From: Benincasa hispida
Lineage: Eukaryota > Streptophyta > Magnoliopsida > Cucurbitales > Cucurbitaceae
DNA length: 64,000 bases
Reading direction: 5' to 3'
NCBI RefSeq assembly: GCF_009727055.1
Contig: NC_052349.1
Span: forward strand, 42,781,364 to 42,845,363
A program made the translations under genes and the position numbers. The notes beneath the pieces are model-generated. The model was not told where the DNA came from and made no database searches. It saw only the letters and a program-made list of their open reading frames with translations. Below, piece after piece: positions 1-11,071 of this stretch (position 1 is its first letter; each line of letters begins with the position of its first letter).

Positions 1-141
1 GAAATTGAGAAAGGGGAAGTTGAGGTAGTAAAAATACGCACCTCAGATAATGCGGCTGATATGTTGACCAAGACAGTTCCTCAAAGCAAGCTTGGTCATT
101 GCTTGGACCTCCTTGGATTCAAGTTACCTGAAATGGGTTAG
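1..141 (+). pseudogene. 3' end of Copia polyprotein (RNase H C-terminus), partial
   Basis: The first 46 codons are open in frame 1 and end at a TAG at 139-141. They match the last part of the RNase H region of a Ty1/Copia polyprotein: NAADMLTKTVP followed by KLGHCLDLLGF, the usual tail just before the polypurine tract. The rest of the element lies upstream of the window. A purine-rich tract (about 191-201) and LTR-like DNA follow, as expected for the 3' end of a plus-strand element. Whether the full polyprotein was intact cannot be seen, so I class it as a partial remnant. Confidence 0.8.
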
Positions 142-194
142 CTCAAAATAAGCACTACAAGCAAAAAGAGAAATGTTCACTGGATGATTACAAA

Positions 195-710
195 GGTGGA
201 GATAGTAACAGAAAGTACTGAGATAAAAAAAGTAGTAGTAGTCAGCTTATCATTAACTCTTCTTTCAGTTTTGTTTATTGTAACCACCAGCTCACTATGA
301 GCTTCTTCCGTTAAAAATAAGAACCTGTATAAAAGGGGAAAGAATGAGAAAGTAAGAGAGAGTTCATTCATTCTGTATAAGAAAATTCAAAGAAGAAGCA
401 ATAAAAGATGATGTAGGACCTTGGCCGAACCACTTAATTTCTTGTGTTCTTTCTTCCTCAACGATTGTCCAACGCTTCTTAGTATCATCTACACGATCGT
501 CTAGTTCCTCTTAGTATCGTCTCAACAATCATCTAGTGCTTCTTAGTATCCTCTACACTATTGAACTATTGTCTAGTTCTTCTGAGCATCATCTACACGA
601 TTGAGCTCACATGCAGGTAAACGATTGAAGATTTGAAGCTCAAGGATATTATCTTCCTTGAGTCTTGAAGTGAAGTAGCCCGTTTATGCTGAATAGGTTG
701 GTCCCGCAAA
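195..710 (+). mobile_element. Putative 3' LTR of the upstream Copia element
   Basis: It directly follows the Copia RNase H end and a polypurine tract, AAAGGTGGAGA. It holds a TATA box (328-335) and then a stretch (about 455-620) with degenerate words around CGATCG and ATCGTCTAG. The left edge follows the purine tract, but the expected TG is not clear. The right edge is guessed from a CA near 710. No matching 5' LTR is in the window, so the borders are unconfirmed. Confidence 0.45.
328..335 (+). promoter_or_regulatory. TATA box of the LTR promoter
   Basis: TATAAAAG lies about 135 bp into the putative LTR, a sensible place for the U3 promoter of a Copia element. There is no evidence of activity. 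Confidence 0.45.
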
Positions 711-1429
711 ACAAGAGAATTATAGTTAATTTAGACCACATCAAGTTAATGCATTTTCTTGTAAATTTCTCTAAAAAAATAAAGAGCTACAATAACTAGT
801 ATTTCTACAAGTTATCAGTTTGGCTGGCCAACACACAAGAACAACTTTCCTAATTTTGGGAAAAATAAAGAAAAGTAGGTTGCATCTAAAAATAACTTAC
901 CCTCTTATTTAGGTTAGTCATTGGTCAAGTGAGAAGATTACGGATAATCACTAATCTAATGCACAAAATACAATACGTATAACTCATATAGGTTAATGGG
1001 AAATTAATCCAAGAAATCTAGAAAAATTTCGAGATGTGAATTGATTAAGCAAGTTTGTTGGCTTTAGCATTCTATCACAAGAAAATATATAACATTATAC
1101 CTTAATCCAAGCATGATCACATCCATATAATTCAATACTTTGGGAAGCATTTATTTTGTGTCATTTCATTTTTATTTAATATTAACAAATTACTCTTGGT
1201 TACAATTTGAAATGCTGATGAAATCTGATTCTAATCTCTATGAAGACAATATTTATATTTAGCACCTGATGCTTAACTATGTACACTTGCACAACTAAAG
1301 TGATCGAAATCTCGAAATTTCGGTCATATTTCGAGTCACGATAATGGAGAATTTTGATTTTCTCTCAATTTCTTGAAATTTCAACATTCCCAACAAAATT
1401 TCTGTATTTTCATTGAAATGACCAATTTT
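711..1429. other. AT-rich non-coding DNA, nothing recognised
   Basis: No coding frame or RNA gene is recognisable. Around 1300-1380 there is a run of gaaatttcg/cgaaatttc words that form short inverted repeats, which look like part of a dispersed repeat. Confidence 0.5.
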
Positions 1430-1448
1430 TTTAGCAATTACCTAGCTC

Positions 1449-1913
1449 ATTGAAAGTTTTTTTCTCTTACCATACAAATTTTATTTTCAAGAAACTACAT
1501 AATTATTTTAACTTGATTCAAATCTTTTTTCCATTAAATTTTTACATTATTCCACTTCAAAATTGAATTGATATGAGTTTTGTTTCTTCTATCATCCAAA
1601 GTTTTCTTTCCAAGAAATCAAAATTGAGAAAAATAATATATGTTTATTTTTAACATCATTCGAACATTGTCAGTTTCACATAATTACACTTAAAAATTGA
1701 ATTAATGAAGTTTTGGTTTCTTTTACCATCTAAAGCTTTAATTTCCAAGAAATCAAAATTGAGAAAAATAACATATATTTATTATTTTTTAACTTCATTA
1801 AGATCTTTTCTAATGAATTTTCACTTCAGTCTTGAATTGATGAGTTTTATTTCTCTAGTTACCATCCAAAACTTTCATGTCCAAGAAAAAGAATTTGAAA
1901 AAATAAAATAAAA
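1449..1913. repeat. Imperfect tandem repeat, period about 135 bp, roughly four units
   Basis: Units begin near 1449, 1563, 1697 and 1832. Each reads attgaa(tt), then a gtttt-tttctt-taccatc-aaa stretch, then tttccaagaaatcaaaattg, then gagaaaaata. The second and third units are closest to each other; the first and fourth are diverged. The short open frame at 1705-1911 is only a pass through these repeats. The array could be a minisatellite or the inside of an unknown transposon. Confidence 0.6.
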
Positions 1914-2359
1914 ATCCACGATTTATTCTATAAATATCTCACCAATTCACTTCTGGCACACCCATTCTCGAGCCTCAAGTTCTCTAGTATTTCTTTCATT
2001 TTCTCTCCAGTTCTATCTACTTGTAAGTTTTTTTTTCTTCTTTCATTTCCATTATGTTGTGTTATGGTTAATGTTATGCTTTTTGTATCTCTTATACTGA
2101 ATGTTATGATTTTTATATCCTTATTATGTTATGTTATGTTATGTAAGTTGAATGTTATGATTTTTCATTTTTGTATTCACTCCATTTTATAGTAAACAAT
2201 TTACCATTATTTTGTATGCAAATATTTCTTGTCCTTTAATCCTGTTATTAGTTACCAACATTTTCTATTATTTTGAAATTATTTTTTTCATTTCTTTTTT
2301 ATATTTATGCTCTCGCATTGATATTTACACATATTTTAAGGTATACATTTAAACATTGT
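1914..2359. other. AT-rich non-coding DNA with a TTATG microsatellite
   Basis: No gene is seen. Between about 2050 and 2165 the word ttatg or gttatg recurs, including a short perfect run near 2125-2145, consistent with pentanucleotide slippage. Confidence 0.5.
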
Positions 2360-2379
2360 CTTACTTTATAGAAATGATT

Positions 2380-2570
2380 AAGTTTAAATACTACTTTGGT
2401 CTTCGTACTTTCATAAATGGTTCCTGAAATTTTAAAAAAATCATTTTGGTGCTTACATTTTGAAGGGTTCAATTTGGTCTTGGGTGTTAGTGTGCCGTTA
2501 GTAAAGTAACAGAGTTATGAGTTTACATTTTTTATGAGATCATTAGCCGTCATGTGTCATTTTAAATTCC
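2380..2570. repeat. Dispersed repeat of the 'TTTGGTCCTTGTACTTT' type
   Basis: Phrases such as tttggtcttcgtactttcat, cattttggtgcttaca, ttcaatttggtcttggg and gtgccgttagtaaagtaac resemble a widespread plant interspersed repeat in which a 'TTTGGTCCCTGTACTTT' phrase recurs. I recognise the style, but I cannot assign a class and see no terminal repeats. Confidence 0.4.
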
Positions 2571-3290
2571 AAATAAATCGGATAGATCGCGTCGGGTCAA
2601 ATTAAATCCCAACTACTTTTTCGTTGAAGTTTTCTTTTTCCTTTCTTTTTTCTTTTTTATTTTTTCAATCCCAATCTTCTGTGTGGTGGATTTTGTCTTC
2701 AACACCTATTTGGGCCTTGTGGGTTTTTTTTTATTTTCCAATTTTTGTAGGTTTACTTTTTTCGTGGATTTTTCAATCGATCATCTTGCTCACTTATACA
2801 TCATATTTATTTTCTCCAATCCCATTTTTTTTTATTCAATCGCAATCTTCAATTTTGAAAATTTTGTGTTTTCTTAGTAGATACATAAATTAAAATCTCT
2901 CATCCATGCATTTGTTTCTTAGAGATAGTGTCTTCTATCTCTGTGTTCATCTTCTTCTCTTTTCTCTTTTCGCTTTACTGTGTAATCTGAGCATTGCAAG
3001 CATTTGGCATGGCAAAGTGATTGGATCCGATTTTCAGCCATCCTTTCTGTTTCGTTTCCCTTCGCTGGTTTTTTTAAACAATCTTCATTTCATTTCACAT
3101 CGTGATTCCGTTCTTCAATTTTGAAATTTTTGTGTTTTGTTATAAGTTTTTCTGGTCAATTCATGGAATGAGTCTATGGTTTCTAAATATTGTTTCCAAA
3201 TGTAGGTTCTATATAAAACATGTTAAGGAATTGCTTTGTAGATGGTCACTTTCTTTCTCGTTCATCAGCCAATTTTATTGATGGGTGTCT
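2571..3290. other. T-rich non-coding DNA flanking the family C element
   Basis: This is very pyrimidine-rich. Open frames at 2624-2893 and 2906-3124 encode only Phe/Leu/Ser-rich peptides expected of T-rich DNA. The phrase cttcaattttgaaaattttg recurs near 2846 and 3112. I see no splice-linked gene or RNA. Confidence 0.5.
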
Positions 3291-3295
3291 ATTGG

Positions 3296-3878
3296 CAATG
3301 GGATAAACACTATACTTTTAGGATCAATTATTCCTCTGGTATAAATCTAATAGGAATTTAGTCAATTAAGAATAATAATAATAAATCAGTAAGGAAACAA
3401 GCAATTTTTTAACGTGAGAAAACCTCCTCAATGTGAGGTAAAAATCATGGACCGAAGTAAAAAATCTCCACTATAATCAACAATGGGTACAAACAATTTC
3501 TCCCTAGTCACAACTAGGCATACACAATATATATCTCAAGAATAACAATCTCAGCAACAAACGACAATTAGAAACGTTTCACTTGAAGTGGCAACAAATT
3601 ACCTACTGTATCTGACAGTAGGTAGCTTCAAACAAAATCTCCATCCTCTAGGTTGAAGACCCTTGTGTCAAGAATACGCTGTCAAAATTGAAAAACGTTG
3701 CTAGTCGGAATGAGTTTATTTTCTGTATTTTCTTCTCACTACTGTCAAAACAATCCCTTGGTCTCTGTGTTGTTTTTCCCAACATAATCCGCTACTGAAA
3801 AAGGTTTTTAATAAACCTACTTTTGGCCCTAATGGGCCTCAATTGTGGGCTTTCACTAATTTGTGAAATAACCCAACA
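3296..3878 (-). mobile_element. 3' LTR of the family C Copia
   Basis: It aligns with 23798-24443 over its length, including the aataataataataaatcaa run and the cctcctcaatgtgagg inverted repeat. It ends (minus-strand start) at CCCAACA and is preceded on the minus strand by a polypurine tract. The outer end has decayed from TGTTGAGATAAA to caatgggataaa, but the attgg duplication outside it fixes the border. Confidence 0.85.
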
Positions 3879-3891
3879 AATCTCCCCCTAT
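3879..3891 (-). promoter_or_regulatory. Polypurine tract of the family C Copia
   Basis: On the minus strand it reads TAGGGGGAGATT immediately before TGTTGGGTTATTTC, the LTR start. This is the plus-strand DNA primer site in reverse transcription and fixes the orientation. Confidence 0.85.
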
Positions 3892-3892
3892 T

Positions 3893-4488
3893 TCACGATG
3901 TCGAGGAACTTGTCATTCCCACAACGAAATGACAAAACTCAAACTTCTCTCTTGATAGATTATTTTTCAATATATTAGATCCATTATGATTAGTATGTAT
4001 CTTTTCAAGATCAAACAATTAATCATTCAAAGCATCTCTCATCCAATGATACCTCACATCCATATGCTTTTGTTATGGAATGAAATACAGCATTCTTACC
4101 GAGATGAATAGCACTTTAATTATCTCAATATATCACATATCGTTGATGTTTGAAGACAAGCTCATGTATGAAGTACTTCATCTACAACATCTCTTTACAA
4201 GCCTCTGTTGCTACAATATACTTTGTTTCATTTGTAGAAAGTGCAACACATTTCTGCATCCTTGATTGCCAAGACACTATAACAATTGCAAATATCATCA
4301 AATAACTAGAAATAGATTTCGATTGTCTAGATCTCCTACCCTATTTGAATGAGTGTAACCAACAAATATTGGTTTTCATTTCCAAATGTGGGCTTCAAAC
4401 TAGAAGTACCTTACAAATATCTCATAATACACTTGACTTTCTTTGAATGTTGTTTTCCTAGATTGGACATAAAACGACTAATAACACC
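3893..4488 (-). pseudogene. Family C Copia RNase H, C-terminal segment
   Basis: Minus-strand reading gives the end of RT and the RNase H domain of a Copia polyprotein. GVISRFMSNLGK comes first, then ALSTNETKYIVATEACKEML (usual form ALSTTEAEYIAATEACKE), then KHMDVRYHWMRDAL, and a TGA stop at 3893-3895 next to the polypurine tract. Frames shift and several Trp or Gln codons are stops, so no protein can be made. The segment continues at 6569 beyond an inserted LTR. Confidence 0.8.
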
Positions 4489-6568
4489 TGAAGGAATTCT
4501 TATTCAAGAGTACCTACGAGCGGAAGCGGATCTTTCCAATTCATTATGACAGAATTACCACATATACATTCAAACATACTAATATACATTCATAATGCTC
4601 AAGAGATCAAGAAATCATACCAGTTGAAGATTTCTTCTTCACAGCGAGTCTAAAACCCAACCGTGTACCTCGAACAATCACCACTCGAACGGAGATGACA
4701 CCACCACTTAGAGCCTTCAGTATTTTTGGAGTGAGAATCCAAAGTGTGGGCTTTGTTCGAATTTAGTAGAGGGGAGGATGAAGAGAGACGTACAAAACGA
4801 TCAAGCAAGTGGAAGATGAGGTCGTCTATCGCATAGACAAGATGCTTGATCGTTTAAGTGAAGTATACGATCGTGTAGGAAAAAGTAAGCGATCGTGTAG
4901 GAAATGGGTGAGCGATCGTCTAAACGATTTGTAGGAAAAACTAAGCGATCGTCTATACGACCGTTTAGTAAATATTGAGAGCTAAACGATCGTTTAGGAA
5001 AAGGTAAACGGTCGTTTAGTAAATAGCGCGCGAAGGTATAATCGGTAAACGATCGCTTAGCAATATGTATAGGTAAGTGATTGTGCAGGCACTATCGTAT
5101 AGGTACTGATTTTCTAAGCAATGACACACTCTTTAATACAATGTCCGCGCATTTCATGCTTAACACACCGTGAGCTATTTATGCATCTCAAAGTGATCTT
5201 TTAACACACTCATCTGTTATTAAAACAGAAGAGACGTCGTCCCATTTCCCTTTTAGCCGTCTAATGAATGGGATCTCATCATATTCATAACATATTAATT
5301 AATATCATATATTAATTATAATATTTTTCCTCCACTAGATATAAATCATATTTATATCCAATTTCCTCCAAATTAATGTATCACCTACATAAAATTAATT
5401 ATATCATATATAATTAACTAGTTCAATTATATCATATATAATCGAACTCCCTCTTGTCAATTTGAACATTTCAAACTGATCCAAAACTTGACTCTCAACT
5501 TGTATCCAAGCTACCAAGGGAATCTTATGGACCTAAGGCTCAAAGCTCCATCAATACGTGAATAGCCGACTAAACTCTTTACTCACGATATCCACCATCC
5601 ATTAACTGCCAGGCATTCCACTAGAGACCGACAGTTGGACTCTTCTTACCATAGATATATTTATATGTCCATTGGATATAACCAATCATCAGTACGATGA
5701 CCCTTCACAGATGCTCGTAATTACAGCGAGCCAATTTACCATTTTTCCTCTGTAATTACATCTTTCTCCTTAAGTACCACTAATCCCTTTAATGAACAAT
5801 ATAACATAGTCCTCTTATGTGTGAACACCTCTCAGGCCGTGAGAAGGTGTGTGGCGCCACATCGTTCAAGCTCCGAGATTAGCCCTTAAGAGAGCAATCT
5901 ATCTACTTACCTCTACTTTGGTGAAGGAGTGAACTCCATCTTATGAAGCTGAGTTCCCAGCTCTTAAATCAGACGAATCCCCAAAATGGTAAGTTTGAGT
6001 CATCGCCTTGGCCACTCGTACCATTGCAAATCAAAGGACCGCCCTCAATGGCAGGAGTTCCAACCTCACTAAGGCTTAAGGTCATGTTACCTATGGTTAT
6101 CCTAGTGAAGTGAAGTCTCAGTCATAAATGGAGTTATATGACAAGACATTAACACTTCGAGGTCAGGTCTTATACAAACTCTTGCTTTAGGATGCCCCCA
6201 GTCGCATGTCCACTACACGAATAATCAGAATTAGACCATCTAGTCACAACATTTGTAACAATTCCACAAAGCAGGTCGCATCCGTAGTGTTACCAGGATA
6301 AGGGTTCTCTCTTATATCCATATACTAAAGACTATTTTGATTGTCACTTAAGACATGATCCACTTGTATGTCACTACATGCATACTTAAGTTACATAAAG
6401 ACAACCAGGGATATTAAGTTTATTGGTTTGTGGTAAAAATTTTAAAAAAATCTAAATGTGCAAATTCAAGAAGTGAAGTAAATATCATATACATTATACA
6501 TCACAAATGTTCGTACAAAGTTGTTTACAAACTACAGGACACGAGACTTTAGGGCACAAACCCCAACA
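4489..6568 (-). mobile_element. Solo LTR of Copia family A (copy A1) inside family C RT
   Basis: It starts TGAAGGA and ends CCCCAACA, the same ends as the family A LTR at 12994-14894. It carries family landmarks: the gatataaccaat and ggacctaaggctc phrases and the ggttatcctagtgaag stretch near 6090. The Copia RT frame runs up to both sides (a MVCIRPDIAYVAH stretch on the high side, GVISRF on the low side), so the insertion is within RT. Flanking pentamers acacc/acatg agree at three of five positions, a decayed duplication. No internal region remains, so it is a solo LTR from recombination between two LTRs. Confidence 0.8.
4790..5110. repeat. CGATCG palindrome array in LTR A1
   Basis: About a dozen degenerate copies of a word centred on CGATCG, with tag/cta edges, 20-40 bp apart. 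One perfect 16-bp palindrome, CTAAACGATCGTTTAG, sits at 4982-4997. Others include AAGCGATCGTCTA and AAACGGTCGTTTAG. The array lies within the LTR near its low-coordinate end (the LTR's 3' end on the minus strand). Confidence 0.8.
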
Positions 6569-7421
6569 ACATGAGCAACATAAGCAATATCAGGCCTAAT
6601 ACATACCATGAAATATATCAAGCTCCCAACTACTGAAGCATATGGTATCTTGCTCATATCTTCCTTATTTTTTTATCTATAGAAGGATTTTGTTTGCTAC
6701 TCAGTTTGAAATTACAAGATAAAGGAAAACGGACCAATTTTCCTTTACTTGTGTTGATACGCTTAAGCACCTTCTCTAAATATTGCTCCTTAGACATATA
6801 TAACTTCTTGGAAGCTCTATCTGAAACTATTCAAATTCTAAGAATTTTCTTTGATGGCTCAAAATCCTTTATGGTAAAGGATTTGTTTAACTGTTTCTTC
6901 AACCTTTCAATCCTCGAAACATTCCTACCAACAATGAAAATGTCATAAACATAAAGAAATAATATAATAAAATCACCATAAATTTTTTTTTTTTTTTTAA
7001 CAAAAATGCTATGATCAGAAGTAATCTTTTTGTAGCCTTTCTCCCACACAATTTACTCAAACTTCTTACACTACTGCCTCGACTCCTATTTCAACCTATA
7101 AAGACTTTTCTTCACTTTATACACCAGATGCTCTTTTCCTTTTTGCTCAAAATCATCTGGTTTTTCCATATAGATTTCTTAATCTAAATCACCATGAAGA
7201 AATACAGTTTAAAATCCATCTGCTCAACCTCTAAATCAAGACTAGCTGTCGAACCCAAAACTACATGTATAGAAGACATATTGACAATTGGAGCAAGAAT
7301 TTCACCAAAGTTGGCACCTTTCTTTTGACTGAACCCTTTGATAATCAATCTCGCTTTGTAACTTGACTTTGAGGTATGATTTTCCTATTTAAATCTAAAC
7401 CCATTTATTTTTCAGTGTAGT
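6569..7421 (-). pseudogene. Family C Copia reverse transcriptase, C-terminal half
   Basis: The minus-strand reading contains the RT palm of a Copia polyprotein. The frame at 6831-7049 has HSIFVKK, then GDFIILFLYVYDIFIVG, then RLKKQLNKSFTIKDFEPSKKILRI. The catalytic YVDD box is YVYD (6942-6953): the first Asp has become Tyr by a GAT/GAC to TAT change. A MVCIRPDIAYVAH stretch lies near 6570-6610. Other frames hold the rest, with shifts. The inserted family B element begins at 7422. Confidence 0.8.
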
Positions 7422-8753
7422 TGTCACACCCCCTCCCGAGCTTACCTCCCAAGCCCGGAAGTAGGCGTGAGGATGACAGATACCACCCTTTTGTGATACT
7501 TACTATACACTCTTACCTGTTTTGTAAACTTATAGCCCAGAAAATATTTTAGCAACTCTTTGACTTAACTTATATAATTATAAACCAATGTGAAATTTAC
7601 ATAAGACCTCCCATTTGAAATAGCAAAAGAAAAGGACAGGGGCGGAGAATACCACTCTCTCAATAACAAGAAGAAAGTTGCAATGAATTCCCTTTTGCAG
7701 TTAAGTTAAGGCTTACCCAAACTTAGCAAAGGTACGCTCGCTTCCTGTCTTGTTCTCTGCTGCGAACTGGGATCGCTTTCTTAGTTTAACAACTTCATAC
7801 TCTTATTTACAAAACCTCATAATAACAACTTAAGTCTGGAAGTGTAGCTGTAGTGTGGCAGACCTTGACCTTAGCAGCACCCTGGAACTCTTTATCCTTC
7901 ACCGGGGAACAAAAACATAAAATAAAATGAGCTTCAAGAAGCATAGTGAGTGGTAAATAATTTACAGGGTCTCGTACAATCGTAAAAGAAAAGGATCAAT
8001 AGCAACTAATCAATATCGCGAGGTTACTATTTGAAACCTCGGGCTTGCACATATCCATTCCCTACCATACCAACACACACGATAGATAGTTAAACGTATC
8101 CTCTTGTTACTATGTGCATATAAATCCCCCTCTTATGGGCTCAGAAACTAAACTCGTCGATCTTCTGATCATCCTATACGAGTTTCTCTCACAGACTCAG
8201 ATGCTAGGCTCAATGACCCCCTGACCATCCCATGCCACATATTCTCATCATCATTCAAGTTACACATAAATCTATAACTATAAAAATTCACAAGAAACCT
8301 TAAGCGAATACTACCCACAATTGACTAGTAGAGATTTCCCCTTTTGCAAGTCTCTTGGTTTTGTGGTTTTTTTTTGGAATCTCGGGCCGACACTAGCCCA
8401 ATGTTAGCTTAAAAACTCATGTTTAGGGCTAGAATAATCTTAGAATACCTTCTTGGCCCTACTTAGCTTACGAACTCCAACTAATATGAAACTAGGCCTT
8501 TGAACACTTTTGTATAGTATCGTAGGGTAGGGCTATCCTAGGGAAGTTGGGCACATGGCAGCACTTTAGGACACCTGAATTTCTCTGATCAATGCATAGA
8601 CATCAAGTTGGGCACATGGACATCAATTCATGTATAGGTCTTCCCCTCAATGCATAACTTATCCCCTAGAAACCCTAATTCTCTCAAACTCTCTCATTTT
8701 GAGTCTTCTTTAAGGGAATTTGAGTTGTGAGATGAAGCGAAACCTTTCCAGGG

Positions 8754-8761
8754 TATTTATA
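8754..8761 (-). promoter_or_regulatory. TATA box of family B 3' LTR
   Basis: TATAAATA on the minus strand, in the same context (aaaggtttcgcttcat side) as the box at 12220-12227 in the partner LTR. Conservation between the two LTRs supports a promoter role. Confidence 0.5.
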
Positions 8762-9379
8762 GGCTTTTAAGTGTGTCCTCGTCAATTACATTATGCCCTT
8801 AATTCACGATGCTTAGTGTGCATGGGAAACCTATGTGTCAACATCTTGCAAAGCCCAATGTGACACCCTTGACACCTTCTACTTGCATGCAAAGCTCAGG
8901 TGTGCACACCATGCATAAGCCAATGCATAGCTACCCTTAAGGTGTAATTCCAACCCTTTTCATGTCCTTTCATACGTCTACCTCATTCTTGGCTCGGCCA
9001 AGACTTCATTTGGTTGAACCACGTAACCCACTTTGTTGTCAATATGACCTTGCTCTCGAAGTTATTCAAGTCAATGCATAGTACCTCGGGTTGGGTGCAT
9101 GGTTGCCTCACCAAAAACCTTATATGCATCCAACAACACCTCTTATGCGCCACATGGTGTTTTAACACATGGTTCTTTAGGTTCGGATGTATGGTTCCCT
9201 AACTATGCTACCAACTTGTCTCCCAATAGCATAGCTTCCTTCTTTGCTCATAGCAAGGGTATGCGTCCAACTAGGTTTTCTTCCTTAGGTATGCATCCAA
9301 CTAGGGCAATTTAGGTTTCCTTAGTGTAACTCTTTTCCAAGGAATTGTCTCGTGCTTCCATCTTGCTCTACATAGACCC

Positions 9380-10310
9380 AAAATGGAATCCACAAAGTCC
9401 ACTTATGCTCCAACTCTTGCCCTATGTGTCCAACTCTTTCTTACTTCATTTTTCTTTGGTTTTCATCTACTTCTCAAAGTACAACTATCTTCTTTGAGTT
9501 CAAGGCATAGCCGTGTGTCCTCTTTGCCTCTCTTCACTTTAAAGTATGCATCCACATGGCCATCTATGCACCCACTTTACCATCTATGCGCCTATCTCTC
9601 CAATATTTAGGGTTTTCTCCATTTGTAGTGCCCTATGTTGTCCAACACTTACCCAAATTCTCTCCCTTGAATACCCTATGCACCCACCAATCTCAATCTA
9701 TTTGTCCAACCCTAAATTCCTGTCTTGGTGGTATATAGTTCAACACATGATTTTATCAACACTTAGCCAATTCTTCTCTATACTTTCACTTTGTTCCTCA
9801 TCTCAAAGCATGACTCCTCATGCTCACAACTTAGCTCTTATGCTTCTAGCATAGCTTCTTATATCATAGTCTATTTTTTCTCATAGTATAGTTTTCAACA
9901 TTCCTTATGCATCTAAAATTGTCCAAAGCCTCCCCTAGGGTGCACCTACCATGCGTCCAACATGGTGCCTCCACGGTTTTCTCAACTATGCCATGAGTTG
10001 TACTTCCTTAGCCATTCCATGACTTCACCTACTACACTATGACTTGGTCAACCATTCTATCAACTATGCTATGGCTTTTTACCTATGCTATGTCCTACTT
10101 TCCCAACTATTCTATGAGTTGAACTTAGCCAACATTCCTTATTCTTTCTATGCTATGAATTATACTCTCATTCTTATAGCATAGTTTAGATATTTAGCCA
10201 AATTTTTTACACAAATCTACTATGCCTCCAACACTTAGAAATTTTTTTTCCTCCAAGGCATAGTTTAGGTACTTAGCCAAACTTTTTCCTTCTAAGGCTT
10301 CAAGTCCAAG
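9380..10310. repeat. Degenerate word array (gcatag, ctatgctatg, tgcatccaac) in family B LTR
   Basis: Short words recur dozens of times without a strict period: ctatgctatg, catgagttg, tagcatag, atgcatccaac and tgcgtccaac. Comparable arrays lie at 12360-12990, 14900-15350 and, in reverse orientation, 19720-20700. They look like an LTR built by slippage of several words. Confidence 0.6.
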
Positions 10311-10355
10311 TTCATCTCTTGACCTTAAGAATCTTGTGATGGCTTATGTGTTACA

Positions 10356-10390
10356 AATGCATCCCCCTTAAAAAATTTCGTCCTCAAAAT
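10356..10390 (-). promoter_or_regulatory. Polypurine tract of family B
   Basis: On the minus strand GAGGACGAAATTTTTTAAG and then GGGGATGCATT run directly into TGTAACAC, the LTR start. The GAGGACGAAATT phrase followed by A/G runs is a conserved feature before the 3' LTR of plant chromovirus-type Gypsy elements. Confidence 0.85.
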
Positions 10391-11058
10391 TTCTCCATAC
10401 CTACTCTTGGTTACAGTTTCATAATAACCTTTTTCGTAAAACTTTCATAACCACTATTCACACACCACCGCACTTCCCCTGCTACACTCTGTTATAAACT
10501 TTCTTAACTTGTCCATAATTAGACATTAAATTCTCTAATTCCTTCCACCGTATGATTGATCCAGACTTCGATAACAGCTGGATTTGCAGTTCATTCGGAG
10601 ATGGTAGTATCTAAAGCTTCCAACTATTGTACTTGTACCTTTCTCCGTCTCCAACAAAACTTCTCTTAGCCTTTTAGCTAGTCGTTGAACAAAAATATCT
10701 GAATTGTTTTTTAACCTCAAACCCTAGTTGAGAATATATTAACTCGTTCTTACCTTCCTCAGCGGATCTTTCAGTAGTGTTGTGAGTTTTAGCTCAAGTT
10801 ACTTGCTAGGTCTACCACTTCTGTTGTTCCTCTAGTCTAACTTTGACTAATTCCAAGGTTTTTCCTTAAACCTAGGAACTCTACTTTCTACCTCATAATC
10901 CTAAATTTTTCCTGAATCCTTTAAACTTTTGTCAAAGTTTTCAAGTTTCCCAAAACCCAAACCTTAGGTTCCTTGAACATATATCTAACCTCTGACATAA
11001 TCTCCAAGTCTTTCTAGAACCTACATTAACTCTATCCTTAGGTTTCCCAGAACCTTTG
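10391..11058 (-). other. Short internal region of family B, no gag or pol
   Basis: About 670 bp between polypurine tract and PBS. The only minus-strand open frame of note (10535-10720, 61 codons) has a basic stretch, FVQRLAKRLREVLLETEKG, that I cannot assign. It could be a gag remnant or chance. No protease, RT or integrase motif is present in any frame I read. Confidence 0.65.
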
Positions 11059-11071
11059 TTCTGATACCAAC
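11059..11071 (-). promoter_or_regulatory. Primer-binding site of family B
   Basis: On the minus strand TTGGTATCAGAA follows the LTR end TATGACA by two bases. TGGTATCAGA is complementary to the 3' end of plant initiator methionine tRNA, the common primer of plant LTR elements. Confidence 0.85.

Larger units (their letters stand above)
7422..10355 (-). mobile_element. Family B 3' LTR
   Basis: It pairs with 11073-15393. Both have the ccctcccgagcttacctccc terminus, the aggatgacagataccacc phrase, and long stretches rich in the words gcatag, ctatgctatg and tgcatccaac. It is about 500 bp longer than its partner, mostly because of 8580-9350. The small open frames at 9014-9854 lie in these repetitive words and show no protein family. 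Confidence 0.8.

Noticed and set aside
2624..3124. Small membrane-like proteins (Phe/Leu-rich open frames)
   Set aside because: Low-complexity T-rich DNA gives such frames by chance; no start context, family or splice structure.
9014..9854. Overlapping open frames of 60-100 codons
   Set aside because: They lie in the family B word array; the peptides just repeat the words (MHP, APS) in different frames.
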